Below are positions 32,171-40,566 of a stretch of 64,000 nt of DNA, in pieces; within the stretch, counting starts at the first letter, position 1; each line of letters begins with the position of its first letter. A program made the position numbers and the translations under genes. The stretch is from Chakrabartyella piscis (GTDB lineage Bacteria; Bacillota; Clostridia; Lachnospirales; Anaerotignaceae), in the NCBI GenBank assembly GCA_030067835.1, contig CP092441.1, forward strand, positions 1,860,001 through 1,924,000, in the 5' to 3' direction. The notes under the pieces are model-generated. The model worked only from the letters and a program-made list of their open reading frames with translations, ran no database searches and was not told the origin of the DNA.

Positions 32171-33428
32171 CTGCTACACCTCCTAATTTGACAAATTCGC
32201 TGAAGAAGTTTGGATAGGATTTTGCAACTGCTTCTGCACCTTCAATGATAATGGGTACATGAAGCACTGTAGCTGCAACTGCCAATGCCATTACAATTCT
32301 ATGGTCGTTATATCCATCTACATGCACCACTGCATTTGGTGGATTCACTCTACCTGTGATGTAAATTTCTTCTTCTTTTTCTTCTACAGACACACCCATT
32401 TTGCTCAGTCCATCTGCCATTGCTTGCAAACGATCGCTTTCTTTGATACGCAGTCTGCCTGCATTGTAAACCTTTGTTGTGCCTTCTGCTGTTGCTGCTG
32501 CCACACATAAAATAGGTACCAAATCCGGAATTTGTCTGGCATCAATGTCAATTGCTTGCAAGCCATCTAGATTTGGTGAAATATGAACACCAACTTCTTC
32601 CCAAGTAACTGTAGCACCAAATGCTTCCATCAAAGAAAGAATTTCCATATCCCCTTGTGTGGAATCTTGTTTCAATCCTGTACAAAGAATTTCTTTACCA
32701 CAACCGCCTGCCACACACCAAAATGCTGCACCAGACCAGTCACCTTCTACAAAGATTTCTTCCTTTGCACTATATGTTTGATTTCCTTTTACAAAGAAAC
32801 CATAGTCTGTTTCTTCTATAATAATACCAAAGGTCTCCAATGCTTCTAAAGTCATGTTGATATACCCTCTGGATTCCATTTCTGTGGTCAAATGAATTTC
32901 ACTATCACCATCTAAAATGGGTAATGCAAAGAGCAAACCTGTGATGAATTGTGAACTGACATTTGCTGGCAATGTGAAGATACCACTTTCCAATTGTCCT
33001 GAAATTTCCAGTGGTAAATGATTTTCTTCCACAGCAACACCTTTTTTACGCAACTCCACAAGCAATACATCCAGTGGACGTTCAGGCAATCTGCCACGAC
33101 CTTCCACAACCACATGACAACCAAGAGCAGATACCAATGGAATTAAAAATCTGAGTGTAGAGCCACTTTCACCACAGTCCAGAACTGCCACTTTTGCAGC
33201 TTCTTTGATGGGTTCAATTGCAACTCGATTGCCTTCTTTGACAATATGTGCACCCAATGCATTCAAACAGTTTTTGGTGACTTCCATATCATCAGACCAA
33301 CCGTTGACCACAATGGTAGATGCTTCTTTTGCAAGTGCTGCACCAATCAACAAACGATGTGCATGGGATTTGGAAGATATGACATCCACATTGCCTGTCA
33401 ACATACCTTTTCCAATTTGAACGTTCAT
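32160..33428 (-). CDS. aroA: 5-enolpyruvylshikimate-3-phosphate synthase
   Basis: A 422-aa EPSP synthase: KSHAHRLLIGAALAKEAS, ESGSTLRFLIPLVSALG, RIKESDRLQAMADGLSKMG and DGYNDHRIVMALAVAA. I chose the ATG at 33428, directly after the aroB stop and seven bases from GGAGG, over a longer frame that overlaps aroB. It transfers enolpyruvate to shikimate-3-phosphate. The loop after SKSHAHR is typical of class II-like EPSP synthases. Confidence 0.95.
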   Translation of the reverse strand: MNVQIGKGMLTGNVDVISSKSHAHRLLIGAALAKEASTIVVNGWSDDMEVTKNCLNALGAHIVKEGNRVAIEPIKEAAKVAVLDCGESGSTLRFLIPLVSALGCHVVVEGRGRLPERPLDVLLVELRKKGVAVEENHLPLEISGQLESGIFTLPANVSSQFITGLLFALPILDGDSEIHLTTEMESRGYINMTLEALETFGIIIEETDYGFFVKGNQTYSAKEEIFVEGDWSGAAFWCVAGGCGKEILCTGLKQDSTQGDMEILSLMEAFGATVTWEEVGVHISPNLDGLQAIDIDARQIPDLVPILCVAAATAEGTTKVYNAGRLRIKESDRLQAMADGLSKMGVSVEEKEEEIYITGRVNPPNAVVHVDGYNDHRIVMALAVAATVLHVPIIIEGAEAVAKSYPNFFSEFVKLGGVADVI

Positions 33429-33429
33429 A

Positions 33430-34494
33430 TCATACCTCCACTCTTGCTTTTTGTAACATTGGTTCAATTTCTTCGATTGCTATTTTTTCTATGATGCAAT
33501 GTCCAATTGTTTCTGGAATGACAAAGTTAATGGTTTTGCCTTTTCGTTTTTTATCCATATAGGCACCCTTTGCAATGGCTTCTGTTGTCATATCCACTTC
33601 ATAGGGTAAGTCATTTGCAATCAATGCTTCTTTTATGGTTTTGGATAAACCAGCTTCTGCAATGCCTTTGGATTCTGCAATTTGTGTAATGAGATGCAAT
33701 CCAATTGCCACTGCATGTCCATGGGAAATGGTGAAATTGCTTAGTTTTTCAATGGAATGTCCTAAAGTATGTCCCAAATTCAAAAGTTGACGTTCTCCAT
33801 GATCAAACTCATCACGCATCACCACATCTCGTTTCATGGAAACACAGATTTCAATAAGTTCTTCCAATTCTTCCATATAATTGCCTTTTGCCATTCTTTG
33901 GAACAACTCCGGTTCTGAAATAACACCCGCTTTCAGCATTTCTGCCACACCATCAGAAAAAGTGGTTTTGGGCAAAGATTGCAATGCATTGGTATCACAC
34001 AATACCAAAATAGGTTGATGGAAGGCACCAGCCATGTTTTTACCACCCACCAAGTCAATTGCTGTTTTGCCACCTACAGAAGAATCCACAGATGCCAATA
34101 AGGTTGTAGGCACTTGTACAAAATCCATACCACGTTGGTATACTGCTGCTGCAAAACCAGCCATATCCCCAACAACACCACCACCAAGGGCAACCACCAC
34201 ATCATGTCTGGTGATTTCTTCTTCTGCCAAGAATTCTAAAATTTCTGAAAGTGTTTGGATGTTTTTGGAACCTTCACCTGCTGGAAATGTAAACTGACAT
34301 ATTTCAAATCCCGCTTCTTCTATAGAAGCAATTGCTCCTGCACCATATAATTTTACAACGGTGCTATCTGTAATCAAGGCTATTTTGCAGTTGGAAATCC
34401 TTTTTTTCAGTTCCTGACCCAAGGTTTGCAACAAGCCTTTTCCAATCAAAATATCGTATTCTTTTGCTGTTTTGACAGTCACCGTTTTCATCAT
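33430..34494 (-). CDS. aroB: 3-dehydroquinate synthase
   Basis: A 354-aa NAD- and divalent-metal-dependent enzyme cyclising DAHP to 3-dehydroquinate. Motifs: VVALGGGVVGDMAGFAAAVY, VPTTLLASVDSSVGGKTAID and metal ligands in LNLGHTLGHSIEKL and SHGHAVAIGL. The stop lies one base before the aroA start codon; the ATG one codon in (34491) is an equally good start. Confidence 0.95.
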   Translation of the reverse strand: MMKTVTVKTAKEYDILIGKGLLQTLGQELKKRISNCKIALITDSTVVKLYGAGAIASIEEAGFEICQFTFPAGEGSKNIQTLSEILEFLAEEEITRHDVVVALGGGVVGDMAGFAAAVYQRGMDFVQVPTTLLASVDSSVGGKTAIDLVGGKNMAGAFHQPILVLCDTNALQSLPKTTFSDGVAEMLKAGVISEPELFQRMAKGNYMEELEELIEICVSMKRDVVMRDEFDHGERQLLNLGHTLGHSIEKLSNFTISHGHAVAIGLHLITQIAESKGIAEAGLSKTIKEALIANDLPYEVDMTTEAIAKGAYMDKKRKGKTINFVIPETIGHCIIEKIAIEEIEPMLQKARVEV

Positions 34495-34500
34495 ATTACC

Positions 34501-35349
34501 TCACTCAAATTCTTTGATTTCATCTACAGCCAAACGTTTTTCTTTACCATCTTTCAACATTGCTTTCAATTTCACATCGTGTTTGTCACGAATGACATTA
34601 CTAAATCTTTGGAGTCTGGTCACCAATTCATCAATTTCATCTGCCAACAACTCGCTATTTGCTAGGAACAATTCTGTCCACATGGTTTCGTTCATTTTTG
34701 CAACCCTTGTCATATCATGGAAACTACCAGCAGAAAATCCTTTGAAATTTGGAGACAAAGAGCTTTTGATGTATGCACTGGAAACCACATGCGCCAATTG
34801 TGAAGTATAGGCAATCATTTGGTCATGTTCCTTTGGTGTTGCCACTTGCATTCTTGCAAAACCAAGTTTTTTGAAGAAGATGCTCAAATCATTCATAGGT
34901 GCAATATCTGTTCCTGTATAAGGTGTCAAAACCATGCTGGCACCATTGAACAAATCTGCTGTGGAATAGGTGAATCCACTTCTCTCCAAACCAGCCATTG
35001 GATGTGCTCCACAGAATAGGAATCCATTTTCTTTGGCAATGGGCTCCACTGCATCACAAACCAATTGTTTGACACCAGCACAGTCCACAACCACACTACC
35101 TTTTTTGAAATCCTTTGCATATTTTTCAATATATGCCACAGTTGCGCCAGGGTAAATTGCAATGATGGTCAAATCGCAATCAGTTGGATTGCCTTCTTCC
35201 AGAATACCATCTACAGCACCCACTAACTTTGCATTGCTTCTAATTTTATCTGACATATCCCAAGCAAACACTTGATGATCTGTTTTTTCTTTGATTGCTT
35301 TTGCCATGGAACCACCAATGAGCCCCAAACCAATTACACCAACCTTCAT
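34501..35349 (-). CDS. tyrA: Prephenate dehydrogenase
   Basis: A 282-aa NAD(P)-dependent dehydrogenase making 4-hydroxyphenylpyruvate from prephenate. It starts with the Rossmann motif GVIGLGLIGGSMAKAIKEK and carries the conserved active-site stretch FCGAHPMAGLERSGF. There is no C-terminal ACT domain. The ATG at 35349 follows AGAGGTGACACC and is preferred to an upstream start lacking a binding site. Confidence 0.92.
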   Translation of the reverse strand: MKVGVIGLGLIGGSMAKAIKEKTDHQVFAWDMSDKIRSNAKLVGAVDGILEEGNPTDCDLTIIAIYPGATVAYIEKYAKDFKKGSVVVDCAGVKQLVCDAVEPIAKENGFLFCGAHPMAGLERSGFTYSTADLFNGASMVLTPYTGTDIAPMNDLSIFFKKLGFARMQVATPKEHDQMIAYTSQLAHVVSSAYIKSSLSPNFKGFSAGSFHDMTRVAKMNETMWTELFLANSELLADEIDELVTRLQRFSNVIRDKHDVKLKAMLKDGKEKRLAVDEIKEFE

Positions 35350-35377
35350 GGTGTCACCTCTTTCTTCTATATATACT

Positions 35378-35406
35378 CGGGCGACCACACAGGGTCGCCC
35401 CTACAA
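35378..35406. repeat. Dispersed hairpin with CCCTACAA tail inside the aro operon
   Basis: Arms GGGCGACC and GGTCGCCC enclose ACACA and are followed by CTACAA. It lies between the DAHP synthase and tyrA genes. Read on the other strand each member of this family begins TTGTAG followed by a G-rich hairpin arm, the same foot-plus-hairpin layout as REP elements. Arm sequences differ between copies but stay complementary. Confidence 0.8.
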
Positions 35407-35423
35407 TTCTCTGCTTCTATTGA

Positions 35424-36437
35424 TTAATATTCGTATTTTGCTGCAAATGGACGAACTGCATATACCGCTTTTGACAATTCATCGAAAGCATCTGGTGTCA
35501 AGGATTGTGGACCATCGCAAAGTGCTTTTGCTGGATTGTTGTGCACTTCAATCATCAAACCATCAGCACCAGCAGCAGTTGCAGCAATTGCCATTGGTTC
35601 TACCATGTAGGAGTAACCCAAAGCATGACTTGGATCCACAACAATTGGAAGATGAGTCAATTTTTTCACCACTGGAATTGCACCCAAGTCCAATGTATTT
35701 CTAGTTCTGGTTTCAAATGTACGAATCCCTCTTTCACAAAGAATGATGTTTTGATTACCACCAGCCATAATGTATTCTGCACTCATCAACCATTCATCAA
35801 TTGTGTTTGCCAAGCCTCTTTTGAGAAGGATGACTTTATCTGTTTTGCCAAGTTCTTTGAGCATTTCAAAGTTTTGCATATTTCTAGCACCAACTTGGAT
35901 CACATCTACATTTTCAAAAAGTGGCAAATGCACTGCATTCATGATTTCTGTTACAATTGGCATTCCTGTTTCTTTTTTTGCTTCCATCAACAAATCCAAA
36001 CCATCGCTACCCATACCTTGGAATGCATATGGAGAAGTTCTAGGTTTGAAAGCACCACCACGAAGCAAGTTTGCACCAGCAGCTTTTACACGTCCAGCAA
36101 CTTCAATGATTTGTTCTCTGGATTCTACAGAACAAGGTCCTGCAATGATTTGGAAATTGCCACCACCAATTTTGATACCATTGATATCTACAACCAAGTC
36201 TTCGTTATGGAATTTTCTATTTGCATTTTTGAAAGGTTCTTGGATTCTTTGTACATTTTCTACAATATCCAAAGAACGAAGCAAATCCATGTCTACCATA
36301 GATGTGTCACCCACCAAACCGATAATTGTATGGCTTGTACCTTCAGAAATATATGTACCAATATTCATGCCTTGTAACCAAGATTTCAAGTTTTCAATTT
36401 GCTCTGCTTTTGTACCGCTTTTCAATAATACTACCAT
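35424..36437 (-). CDS. aroF: 3-deoxy-7-phosphoheptulonate synthase
   Basis: A 337-aa DAHP synthase of the I-beta type, condensing PEP with erythrose-4-phosphate as the committed step. The barrel starts at about residue 95 (IIAGPCSVESREQIIEVAGR, NLLRGGAFKPRTSPYAFQG). The first 70 residues form the ferredoxin-like regulatory domain (MVVLLKSGTKAEQIENLKSW) used by the Thermotoga enzyme for Phe/Tyr inhibition. It is the first structural gene of the operon, behind the attenuator. Confidence 0.94.
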   Translation of the reverse strand: MVVLLKSGTKAEQIENLKSWLQGMNIGTYISEGTSHTIIGLVGDTSMVDMDLLRSLDIVENVQRIQEPFKNANRKFHNEDLVVDINGIKIGGGNFQIIAGPCSVESREQIIEVAGRVKAAGANLLRGGAFKPRTSPYAFQGMGSDGLDLLMEAKKETGMPIVTEIMNAVHLPLFENVDVIQVGARNMQNFEMLKELGKTDKVILLKRGLANTIDEWLMSAEYIMAGGNQNIILCERGIRTFETRTRNTLDLGAIPVVKKLTHLPIVVDPSHALGYSYMVEPMAIAATAAGADGLMIEVHNNPAKALCDGPQSLTPDAFDELSKAVYAVRPFAAKYEY

Positions 36438-36514
36438 TTTGTTATCCTCCTCTAATATGCTTCTCTTTTATATGAATTTCAATTTAGATACATCCTTAAC
36501 TTGAGCTATGATAT

Positions 36515-36549
36515 AAAAAAGACCCCACAGCGAATTCCACTGTGAGGTC
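36515..36549 (-). terminator. Attenuator terminator of the aromatic operon
   Basis: On the minus strand GACCTCACAG pairs with CTGTGGGGTC (one T-G pair) around TGGAATTCG and is followed by TTTTTT. It lies 49 bases past the leader peptide stop and about 80 bases before the DAHP synthase start codon. Confidence 0.88.
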
Positions 36550-36597
36550 CTAAGTAAGCCTTCATTAAGAAAAAACAATCAAACAAACCGTCTTCTC

Positions 36598-36681
36598 TTA
36601 CAGTAAAATTCTCTTTGAATTTCTGAAAACACGGCTAAAGTAAAACCAATATGTAGTTGTAGTTACTGAAATCTGATTCAT
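36598..36681 (-). CDS. Aromatic leader peptide (27 aa)
   Basis: The ATG at 36681 is preceded by GAGAGG nine bases upstream and the frame ends in TAA at 36598. The peptide starts MNQISVTTTT and continues YWFYF at residues 11-15, with another Phe at 19, so all three aromatic amino acids occur in five consecutive codons. It lies between a sigma-A promoter and an intrinsic terminator ahead of the DAHP synthase gene. By analogy with trp and pheA leaders, ribosome stalling at these codons would prevent the terminator from forming. The mutually exclusive antiterminator could not be fixed by eye. Confidence 0.85.
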   Translation of the reverse strand: MNQISVTTTTYWFYFSRVFRNSKRILL

Positions 36682-36725
36682 GGTAAGCTACCTCTCTACT
36701 CGATGTCTGATTTGTATTTTTTCAT

Positions 36726-36754
36726 ATACTAACACAAAGAAATCAATCTGTAAA
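36726..36754 (-). promoter_or_regulatory. Promoter of the aromatic operon
   Basis: On the minus strand TTTACA (36754-36749), a 17-bp spacer ending in TGTGT and TAGTAT (36731-36726) give a sigma-A promoter. The start would be near 36719, about 38 nt before the leader peptide. Confidence 0.75.
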
Positions 36755-36922
36755 GCATTATTTTTGAATATTTTCCTTTTTCTTGAATCTTAACACGTTC
36801 TTTACAGAGAAAACCTTTGTTTTGCTACTGTGGACAAATTTCATTTCGTTGACAAAATTCCTTGTAATATAGACACTTTTGGGTATTTTACATATAATTA
36901 ACTCACTATTTATGTCCGTGTG
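36755..36922. other. Divergent intergenic region, no gene seen
   Basis: A/T-rich spacer between the leftward aromatic operon promoter and the rightward promoter at 36923. No operator palindrome of note was seen. Confidence 0.5.
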
Positions 36923-36951
36923 TTGACATGTACAATCTTATCCGTTATAGT
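36923..36951 (+). promoter_or_regulatory. Near-consensus sigma-A promoter
   Basis: TTGACA at 36923-36928 and TATAGT at 36946-36951 with a 17-bp spacer, 40 bases upstream of the 97-aa gene. Confidence 0.8.
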
Positions 36952-36991
36952 ATCTCTATCTCTTGAAAATTTATAGAAAGAAGGCTTATTT

Positions 36992-37285
36992 ATGGAACAA
37001 AAATTTGCAAAACAATGGATTGCACATTTACAAAAATCCACTTTGATCTGTGGGTATCGCTCACAAAAAATGATTACTGATATCGAAAAATTTGGTGGTG
37101 TGCAAACTGCCAAACGTGTCTTAAAACGAAATGGTGTTTCTGAAGATTTCCAGTTGCTTGCCAAAAAGAAACAATTGGCATTGTCTATGGAAGCTCTGAT
37201 TACTTCTGGTGCATTTTCTTCTTTGTTTGATGATGAAGAAGTGAACCAATGTTTTGAGAATCTGTGTGAATATGGATATTTTTAA
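36992..37285 (+). CDS. Small hypothetical protein with FGG/EALI/EYGYF pattern (97 aa)
   Basis: The sequence (MEQKFAKQWIAHLQKSTLIC, KFGGVQTAKRVLKRNGVSED, LALSMEALITSGAFSSLFDD, CEYGYF) matches a recurring helical domain that occurs alone or as the tail of nucleases and restriction-linked proteins; I do not know an established name. It has a near-consensus promoter and is a genuine gene. Function unknown. Confidence 0.8.
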   Translation: MEQKFAKQWIAHLQKSTLICGYRSQKMITDIEKFGGVQTAKRVLKRNGVSEDFQLLAKKKQLALSMEALITSGAFSSLFDDEEVNQCFENLCEYGYF

Positions 37286-37508
37286 CATTCTAGTGAAAGA
37301 TACACAGGCTTTTGTACTCTGTTGCAATTCATTGTAGAGTGCATATTTTATGCGTATAGAAAACGAAATGCATACAATGCATTCCCTACGTCGCAGTAAT
37401 ATAATTAAGTCTGGTTATCTTGAATTGGTTATTTTAAATTTGAATGTTGGATATGAAACCCATCATCAACAGCTATTTGGCAACATTATTTTTTACTAGG
37501 AGGCTTTT

Positions 37509-37913
37509 ATGGTTAGAGTTGTAGCAGCAATGCTTTGTGAAGAAAATCGTTTTTTGATTTGCCAACGTCCACCACACAAAACACGTGGTTTGCTTTGGGA
37601 ATTTGTTGGTGGCAAAGTGGAAGCTGGAGAAACAGATGAAGTGGCGTTGAAACGTGAATGTATGGAAGAATTGGGTGTTGAAATTGCAATTGATGAATAT
37701 CGCACCAGCCAAATACACGAATATCCAGATATGACCATTGAATTGGTTTTGTATCGTGGACATGTTATAGAAGGGGAATTGCAACAATTGGAACATGCAG
37801 ATCTGCGTTGGATTCCTGTGGAAGATATTCCAAAATACACCTTCTGTCCCGCTGACATTGATATTATGGAGTATTTGTACAAAAACGGATTGTACAACAC
37901 CGATGCACAATAA
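37509..37913 (+). CDS. NUDIX hydrolase, 8-oxo-dGTP diphosphatase (MutT-like)
   Basis: A 134-aa NUDIX protein with the complete box at about residues 35-57 (GGKVEAGETDEVALKRECME followed by ELGVE). The N-terminus (VVAAMLCEENRFLICQRPPH) is that of MutT proteins, which clear oxidised nucleotides. An AGGAGG site precedes the ATG. The MATE gene starts 13 bases downstream, so the two are probably cotranscribed. Confidence 0.9.
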   Translation: MVRVVAAMLCEENRFLICQRPPHKTRGLLWEFVGGKVEAGETDEVALKRECMEELGVEIAIDEYRTSQIHEYPDMTIELVLYRGHVIEGELQQLEHADLRWIPVEDIPKYTFCPADIDIMEYLYKNGLYNTDAQ

Positions 37914-37926
37914 TTGAGGAGAATTT

Positions 37927-39231
37927 ATGCAACCAATCAACATGCAACAAGAATTTAAAAAATATGTAATCCCATCTATGCTGACTATGGTTTTGCTTGG
38001 TTTTTATGGAATTGCCGATGGTTTTTTCATTGGACAAGTAATGGGTGATGATGGTTTGGCTGCCATTAATATTGCCTGGCCACTGCTCTGTGTCATTTCC
38101 TCATTAGGTGTTGGAATTGGTACTGGTGGTGCAATTGTCCTTTCTTTGAAAAAGGGTGCTGGTAAAGAAGAAGATGCAAACAAAACAATTGGCAATACCA
38201 TTTTATTGCTTTTGGGTGCTTCTATACTGTTTACCATCCTATACTATTGTTTCAGTTCAAAACTCCTTCATCTTTTGGGTGCTGAAGGTATTTTATATGA
38301 ATATGGTTATGGCTATATGCGGGTCATTACCTTTGGTGCATTTTTCCAAATTATGGGTGCAGGTTTGTCTCCAATCATCAAAAATCTTGGCAAACCAGTG
38401 CTTGCTATGAATATGATGATTGTAGGACTTGTGGTCAATTTGATTTTGAATTATGTGTTCCTATATCATTTCCATATGAACATTGATGGGATTGCCATTG
38501 CAACTTGTATTGGACAAGCCATTGTTTCCTTCATTGCGTTTTATACCATTTACAAAGAAGGATTCAAACCTTCATGGCTTACATTGGATCAAAAAATCTG
38601 CAAACACATTGCAACCATTGGTATTTCTCCATTTGGTTTGACGGTAACACCTGCTTTTGTCATTGTATTCACCAATTGGCAAGCTTTGGCTTATGGTGGC
38701 AATGCTGGCGTTGCAGTGTATACCATTGCATCCTATGCTTCATATGTGGTGTATAGTTTGATGCAAGGTTTGGCAGATGGGATTCAACCCATTTTGAGTT
38801 ATTGCAAAGGTGCTGGTGAAGAAAAGCAAATTTCCACTGTATTGCAAAAGGCTTTTCTTTGGTCTGGTGTGCTTTGTGTGATTTTTATGTTTTCTTTGTA
38901 CCATTTCCGTTATGATTTCCCTGTTTTTTATGGTATGGCACATGAAACTGCAACAGAAGCAATCCCTGCAATGGCTCTTCTTGTATTTGCTGTACCATTC
39001 ATTGCTGTGGCTCGTATTTTTTCAGCTTATTTTTATGCACTGGATGAAGGTACCTATGCTTCCATTTTGGTATATGCAGAACCCTTTGTGTTTACACCAC
39101 TATTCCTTTATTTCTTGCCAATGAAATGGGATTTGGTTGGCATTTGGGCTGCTTATCCATTGACACAATTTTGCTTGGCTGTGTTGGCTTGTGTATTGGT
39201 CAAACGCAAATCACGTAAATTTAGCCTATAA
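37927..39231 (+). CDS. MATE-family efflux transporter
   Basis: A 434-aa membrane protein with about 12 hydrophobic segments and the duplicated MATE pattern (IPSMLTMVLLGFYGIADGFF in the N half, related spacing in the C half). These export drugs or metabolites using an Na+ or H+ gradient. It shares an operon with the MutT-like gene. A second MATE gene starts at 63231. The substrate is unknown. Confidence 0.9.
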   Translation: MQPINMQQEFKKYVIPSMLTMVLLGFYGIADGFFIGQVMGDDGLAAINIAWPLLCVISSLGVGIGTGGAIVLSLKKGAGKEEDANKTIGNTILLLLGASILFTILYYCFSSKLLHLLGAEGILYEYGYGYMRVITFGAFFQIMGAGLSPIIKNLGKPVLAMNMMIVGLVVNLILNYVFLYHFHMNIDGIAIATCIGQAIVSFIAFYTIYKEGFKPSWLTLDQKICKHIATIGISPFGLTVTPAFVIVFTNWQALAYGGNAGVAVYTIASYASYVVYSLMQGLADGIQPILSYCKGAGEEKQISTVLQKAFLWSGVLCVIFMFSLYHFRYDFPVFYGMAHETATEAIPAMALLVFAVPFIAVARIFSAYFYALDEGTYASILVYAEPFVFTPLFLYFLPMKWDLVGIWAAYPLTQFCLAVLACVLVKRKSRKFSL

Positions 39232-39236
39232 CACAA

Positions 39237-39274
39237 AAAAGCATCTTCTAGCTTGTATACTAGAGGATGCTTTT
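39237..39274. terminator. Bidirectional terminator
   Basis: A 15-bp stem (AAAAGCATCTTCTAG with CTAGAGGATGCTTTT, one wobble) lies between the convergent MATE and 83-aa genes. Confidence 0.9.
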
Positions 39275-39278
39275 CTTT

Positions 39279-39530
39279 TTAAAAATTGAAATCGTACCAA
39301 TCCCAATCTGTACTCATAATTTGTTCCAAATCCTGCTCTACTTCTTTCTCCAATTCAAAAACCACTTCAAATTCATGGTAACGTTCCCCTTCAATGGTTG
39401 CAATTCCAGAAAGGGTGAATTGTTTACCATCACCTTCTGCATATTCTGCTTCTAAGGTCAAATCGTCTTCTTCCAAATAAATTTTATGTAGTTCTTTTGC
39501 TTTTTGTTCTTCTGAAAAATATAATTTCAT
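39279..39530 (-). CDS. Hypothetical acidic protein (83 aa)
   Basis: A strongly acidic product (MKLYFSEEQKAKELHKIYLE, then EYAEGDGKQFTLSG and a DWDWYDFNF end). No signal peptide or membrane segment. A GGAGG-like site precedes the ATG and a terminator follows the stop, supporting a real gene. No function is recognised. Confidence 0.7.
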   Translation of the reverse strand: MKLYFSEEQKAKELHKIYLEEDDLTLEAEYAEGDGKQFTLSGIATIEGERYHEFEVVFELEKEVEQDLEQIMSTDWDWYDFNF

Positions 39531-39688
39531 ATCTATCCTCCTACTATTTCCATGTATTTATCCTATTGGAATATATGGAAACCATTTCATACATTATGTT
39601 ATTTTTATTTTATCATCATCCAGATATAGTTACAAGATTTTTTTATACAAGCCTTCACAAAAACATGTTTTTGTTGTATACTGAATAA

Positions 39689-39712
39689 ATAGTGTATCAA
39701 TTTATATACTAT
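39689..39712. promoter_or_regulatory. Palindrome upstream of exonuclease gene
   Basis: ATAGTGTAT and ATATACTAT form an 8-of-9 inverted repeat with a 6-base centre, 35 bases before the exonuclease start. It could be an operator; no regulator is identified. Confidence 0.4.
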
Positions 39713-39746
39713 TTTGTAAATAATCTTATGTATAGGAGGCGCTTTC

Positions 39747-40511
39747 ATGTATTACATTGTACTCGATTTGGAATTCAATCAATCATATCCATTCAAAAAC
39801 GGAAGCGTTGTGCCTCCACTTCCACAATGCCCTTTTGAAATCATCCAAATTGGTGCTGTCAAATTGAATGAAGCATTTGAAATCATAGAAGAATTTGATG
39901 CTTTCATCAAACCAGAAATTTATCCTAGATTACATCCTTATGTAGAAAAAATTACAGGTATCAAGGCAGACCAACTTGCTGATAAAGCTTCTTTCAAATC
40001 GGTTTATGCTGATTTTACAAATTTTATTGGTACAAAAGATGCGATTCTTTGTACTTGGGGCAATGATGATATCAAAGCTCTGTTCCGTAACATTCTACAC
40101 CATAAATTAGATCCTGACCAAATCACACAAAAATATATCAATGTGCAAACCCATGCAAGCACCTTCCTCAAACATGAAAAAGGCAAAGCAATCGGTTTGA
40201 AAAATGCAACTGTTGAATTGGAAATCGAAACAGATATTCCATTCCACAACGCTTTGTGTGATGCCATATATACCGCTAAGGTGTTTGCTTTGGTGCACCC
40301 AGAAGAAATTACACCTTCTCACTTCAGACCATTGACTTTATTGGTGAATACCACAAAAGCACCAAAAACCAATACACCAGCTCTGTTGCAACATGTTTCT
40401 GATGTTATGGAGCGTGAATTGACTGCTGAAGAACGTAAACTCATCAAAATGGCATATGTTCTTGGACGTGCACATGCATTTGATGCTTCTGTTGTAAAAC
40501 GTAAAAAATAA
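39747..40511 (+). CDS. DnaQ-like 3'-5' exonuclease (KapD/DEDDh type)
   Basis: A 254-aa exonuclease with the DEDDh motifs: Exo I in YIVLDLEFNQ, Exo II around LCTWGNDDIKALFRN and Exo III in FHNALCDAIYTAKVFAL (His and Asp). About 70 C-terminal residues extend past the nuclease fold. It resembles KapD/ERI1-like enzymes that trim RNA or DNA ends. Its own AGGAGG site precedes the ATG. Confidence 0.87.
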   Translation: MYYIVLDLEFNQSYPFKNGSVVPPLPQCPFEIIQIGAVKLNEAFEIIEEFDAFIKPEIYPRLHPYVEKITGIKADQLADKASFKSVYADFTNFIGTKDAILCTWGNDDIKALFRNILHHKLDPDQITQKYINVQTHASTFLKHEKGKAIGLKNATVELEIETDIPFHNALCDAIYTAKVFALVHPEEITPSHFRPLTLLVNTTKAPKTNTPALLQHVSDVMERELTAEERKLIKMAYVLGRAHAFDASVVKRKK

Positions 40512-40520
40512 AATATCGCC

Positions 40521-40566
40521 AGATAAAAATGGAGTAGCCACCTAAGATGACTGCTCCATTCTTTTT
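40521..40566. terminator. Bidirectional terminator
   Basis: A 10-bp stem (AATGGAGTAG at 40528-40537 with CTGCTCCATT at 40551-40560) has A and T runs on both sides and separates the convergent exonuclease and deaminase genes. Confidence 0.85.

Noticed and set aside
35505-36377. A 290-codon plus-strand frame opposite the DAHP synthase gene
   Set aside because: Same shadow pattern with no domain and no binding site; the minus-strand protein is a clear DAHP synthase.
36440-36750. T-box riboswitch in the aromatic operon leader
   Set aside because: I found no T-box core (TGGTACCGCG-like) or specifier-loop layout; a leader peptide with aromatic codons explains the terminator better.
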